In this document: piece by piece, positions 62,176 to 64,000 of the stretch
Numbering within the stretch: position 1 is the stretch's first letter
Layout of the letters: the number at the start of each line of letters is the position of its first letter
Source: JAFLBI01 sp964616465
Lineage (GTDB): Bacteria > Bacteroidota > Bacteroidia > Chitinophagales > Chitinophagaceae
Assembly (NCBI GenBank): GCA_964616465.1
Contig: CAZTTO010000003.1
Location: forward strand, 128,143 to 192,142
Direction: 5' to 3'
DNA: 64,000 bases
Notes under the pieces: model-generated
Told to the model about the DNA's origin: nothing
The model's database searches: none
The model's input: the letters and a program-made list of their open reading frames with translations, nothing else
Translations under genes and position numbers: made by a program

Positions 62176-63486
62176 ATGACTCCTTGGCTTATTTGGTCAG
62201 AAGAAGACGGTCCAAGGGTAGTTTATGCAATTACTGAAACGCTTCGCTTGGCAGGTGTGCAACAAGTTCAGTGGGCAACACATCCGCAAGAACTCATTTC
62301 ATTTGAAGGCAATACGCTTCTGTATGCAACATCGCAAGTTGTTCCTTCAACATGCTTTATCCCTTCTAGTAAATTTTTAAGTGAAACTGGCCTAAGAAAA
62401 TTTGAAGTGCCAGTAGACAGTTGGCATGATTTACTTGTTTTGTTTCCTAGGCAAGCCGACTGGGGCTTTGATTTATTTGCAGCAGTATTTTATTGCTTAA
62501 GTAGGTATGAAGAGTATACAGCTTCACAAAGAGATGCTTTTGGTCGATTTGATGCTAGAGCAAGTTGGGCATTTCAAAACAATGTGCTCATTCGGCCAGT
62601 AGTTGATGAATGGTTGAATGAATGGCGAAACAGGTATTTACCAATAGAGAAGACCAATGAGGATCCGCAAACAAGATTTAAATGGAGTTACGATATTGAT
62701 GTAGCTTATGCGTGGAAGGGGAAATCTTTTTTAAGGTCTGTATACGCACGACTGCAGCATATAAGAGAAGTTGGAATGAACGGTATTTTTTCAACGAAAG
62801 ATCCATTAGATGTTTATGATGAAATACAGTTGTGTTGTAATGGGCATTTAGCGAAGCCTATGTTTTTTTTATTAGCAGCAAAACAGGTGAATGATTTGGA
62901 TAGAAACATTCGAAGAGATAGTCCAGCTTTTTTAGATCTTATTAAGCGTGTGCAATCAGTTGGACAAATAGGTTGGCATGTTAGTTCGCAAGCTGCACAG
63001 GATGATTCGATAGCTAAAGAAGAGAAAGCGTATTTAGAAAAATTAGTTGGTCCAATTACAGCCACGAGAATGCATTATATATCATTGGAACTACCTACGA
63101 CCTATCAAATGTTATTAGCGCTAGGTATACGAGAGGATTATTCAATGGGTTATGCCACCACGCAAGGCCTTAGAGCATCTACGCATCAATCATTTTATTG
63201 GTATGATTTGCAAAATGATTGTGCAACAGAATTGCTCATTCATCCTTTTGTTTATATGGATGCTAATGCAATTTTTGAAGAAAAGCAAGATGCAGATTCA
63301 GCAGAAGTTTTTATTCGGTCGTTTATAGATCGAGCGGAGCAATTGCATGTGCAACCTCATTTGGTATTTCACAGTCATTTTATTACGGAAGAAAAAAAAT
63401 TCAGGCAATGGCGATCATTGCATCAACGTATTTTAAGCATGCATGATGGGATGAGCGGAATTAGTCATAATCCCACCATAATCTAA
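62176..63486 (+). CDS. Polysaccharide deacetylase-like protein (DUF7033 type)
   Basis: From ATG 62176 the protein has 436 residues; an earlier ATG at 62128 lies inside lutB. The N-terminal half (about 1-160, with DLFAAVFYCLSRYEEYTASQ, FGRFDARAS) is the Bacteroidota-specific DUF7033 part. The second half has WSYDIDVAYAW near 180, the usual DxD-like start of a NodB deacetylase, and HSHF near the end, but other catalytic motifs are weak. The gene starts 5 bases after lutB. The substrate is unknown. Confidence 0.75.
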   Translation: MTPWLIWSEEDGPRVVYAITETLRLAGVQQVQWATHPQELISFEGNTLLYATSQVVPSTCFIPSSKFLSETGLRKFEVPVDSWHDLLVLFPRQADWGFDLFAAVFYCLSRYEEYTASQRDAFGRFDARASWAFQNNVLIRPVVDEWLNEWRNRYLPIEKTNEDPQTRFKWSYDIDVAYAWKGKSFLRSVYARLQHIREVGMNGIFSTKDPLDVYDEIQLCCNGHLAKPMFFLLAAKQVNDLDRNIRRDSPAFLDLIKRVQSVGQIGWHVSSQAAQDDSIAKEEKAYLEKLVGPITATRMHYISLELPTTYQMLLALGIREDYSMGYATTQGLRASTHQSFYWYDLQNDCATELLIHPFVYMDANAIFEEKQDADSAEVFIRSFIDRAEQLHVQPHLVFHSHFITEEKKFRQWRSLHQRILSMHDGMSGISHNPTII

Positions 63487-63499
63487 GGTCATTGTTTTA

Positions 63500-63531
63500 T
63501 GTGCGACCCCTTCAGGGTCGGTGGTATTATG
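63500..63531. repeat. REP-like hairpin repeat, copy 1
   Basis: A 32-base unit with the inverted repeat GACCCCTTCAGGGTC. It matches copy 2 at 27 of 32 positions, and the differences spare the paired arms GACCC and GGGTC. Confidence 0.7.
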
Positions 63532-63550
63532 TGATTTGTTATTCTATAAA

Positions 63551-63582
63551 TGTGTGACCCTTTCAGGGTCAGTGCTATTTTG
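63551..63582. repeat. REP-like hairpin repeat, copy 2
   Basis: A 32-base unit with GACCCTTTCAGGGTC, 51 bases downstream of copy 1 in the same orientation. Together they look like intergenic repeats (REP) found in Bacteroidota. Confidence 0.7.
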
Positions 63583-64000
63583 ATTTGATTTTGTTCAAGT
63601 TATGAAATGCCATATGATTCGAGATTGTAAATGGATTTTGCATTACATGTGTCTTTACTTAAAAAAATAGTACTTGAGAATTAAATAGTATTTACTATTA
63701 GTTTAAGTTGAATTTTAATGATAATAAGTCCTTGGTAGGCTTAAAGAATCAAATTTTTGTAACAATTTAGAATTTCTGTTTTTAAAAATTTATTGAACTC
63801 AGCAACCTTTTTATCAAAAATTTAGTGTTTATAATCAAGAAGCTTTTAGCTAATTAACTCAACAAAATAGATAGATTTAAAATTTTTTATCAGGCGAGGT
63901 TAATTGAAAAAGATTATATATATAAATATGTTTACATTGTTTAAAAAGCTGAGTTCAACAGATAAGTGCAATATTTAGAAACAAATGACAAAATGCTTTT

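Larger units (their letters stand above)
63487..64000 (+). other. AT-rich non-coding region at the window end
   Basis: About 514 bases with no convincing gene. It has two REP-like hairpins near its start (63500-63582) and then an AT-rich stretch with several A/T runs. An ATG at 63985 opens a frame (MTKCF) that runs off the window; it cannot be judged. Confidence 0.5.

Noticed and set aside
63985..64000. Gene start MTKCF at the right edge
   Set aside because: Only five codons are visible; it cannot be told from chance.
1..64000. CRISPR arrays, tRNA/rRNA genes, insertion sequences, prophage
   Set aside because: I looked for regular repeat-spacer units, cloverleaf genes, transposase or integrase motifs and terminal inverted repeats and saw none; a covariance-model search would be needed to exclude tRNAs fully.

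Overview
The window reads as ordinary chromosome of a Bacteroidota bacterium, most likely family Chitinophagaceae (Sediminibacterium-like; this placement is inference from gene content, not from a marker tree). The reasons are two tandem SusC/SusD pairs, the mutY-ssb-gldE-gldD neighbourhood typical of the phylum, an S46 dipeptidyl-peptidase, a split-type transketolase C-terminal chain, DUF2911, DUF3109 and HAEPLYID proteins, lipoproteins with Bacteroidota-style lipoboxes, and several promoters of the TTG-N19-TAnnTTTG kind used by the phylum's housekeeping sigma factor. I saw no tRNA, rRNA, CRISPR array, insertion sequence or prophage.

Layout. 1-4 kb: the N-terminal part of an asparagine synthetase cut by the window edge, a DUF2911 protein, an AcpH-like phosphodiesterase and a prolyl oligopeptidase lipoprotein. 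4-9 kb: a DASS-family carboxylate transporter, the transketolase C-terminal chain without its partner, a DUF3267 membrane protein with an HExxH motif, a sugar-kinase/RapZ C-terminal fusion, and a tiny Cys/Lys-rich secreted protein. 9-14 kb: a tightly packed leftward operon recX-lpxR-nitrilase-nagA-cdsA-psd (envelope lipid and amino-sugar functions). 14-19.4 kb: a single-domain response regulator, dnaN, a HAEPLYID protein, a sterol-desaturase-like enzyme, kdsB and a small membrane protein, then an MBL hydrolase. 19.5-26.4 kb: a large protein with a decayed peptidase-like domain, a propeller and a C-terminal barrel; an AI-2E-type permease; an RND/MMPL exporter. 26.4-36.7 kb: two consecutive SusC/SusD systems with a trailing DUF4843-like lipoprotein, no glycoside hydrolase and no linked regulator. 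36.7-49.7 kb: housekeeping (gatB, tlpA-like reductase, PDZ protein, alaS, LytM peptidase, mnmD, AlkA-type glycosylase, S46 peptidase). 49.7-52.4 kb: YbjQ protein, then an ECF sigma / putative anti-sigma / periplasmic protein unit. 52.6-59.4 kb: RNase G, a 31-residue ribosomal protein of the bS22/mS38 (COX24) type that is easily missed, a TPR protein, HU, then divergently mutY, ssb, gldE and gldD. 59.4-63.5 kb: a Gp49/XRE toxin-antitoxin pair, DUF3109, a lone LutB and a polysaccharide-deacetylase-like protein. The last 0.5 kb is AT-rich non-coding DNA with two copies of a REP-like hairpin.

The strongest leads for follow-up are the kinase-RapZ fusion (an enzyme joined to a domain that in E. coli binds glucosamine-6-phosphate, 2 kb from nagA, which makes that compound), the putative anti-sigma factor built of three VPxxYF repeats, the perfect 18-bp palindrome over the first SusC promoter, the degenerate peptidase-propeller-barrel protein, and the hidden 31-residue ribosomal protein gene. 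I did not find a clear defence system or other large novel system.
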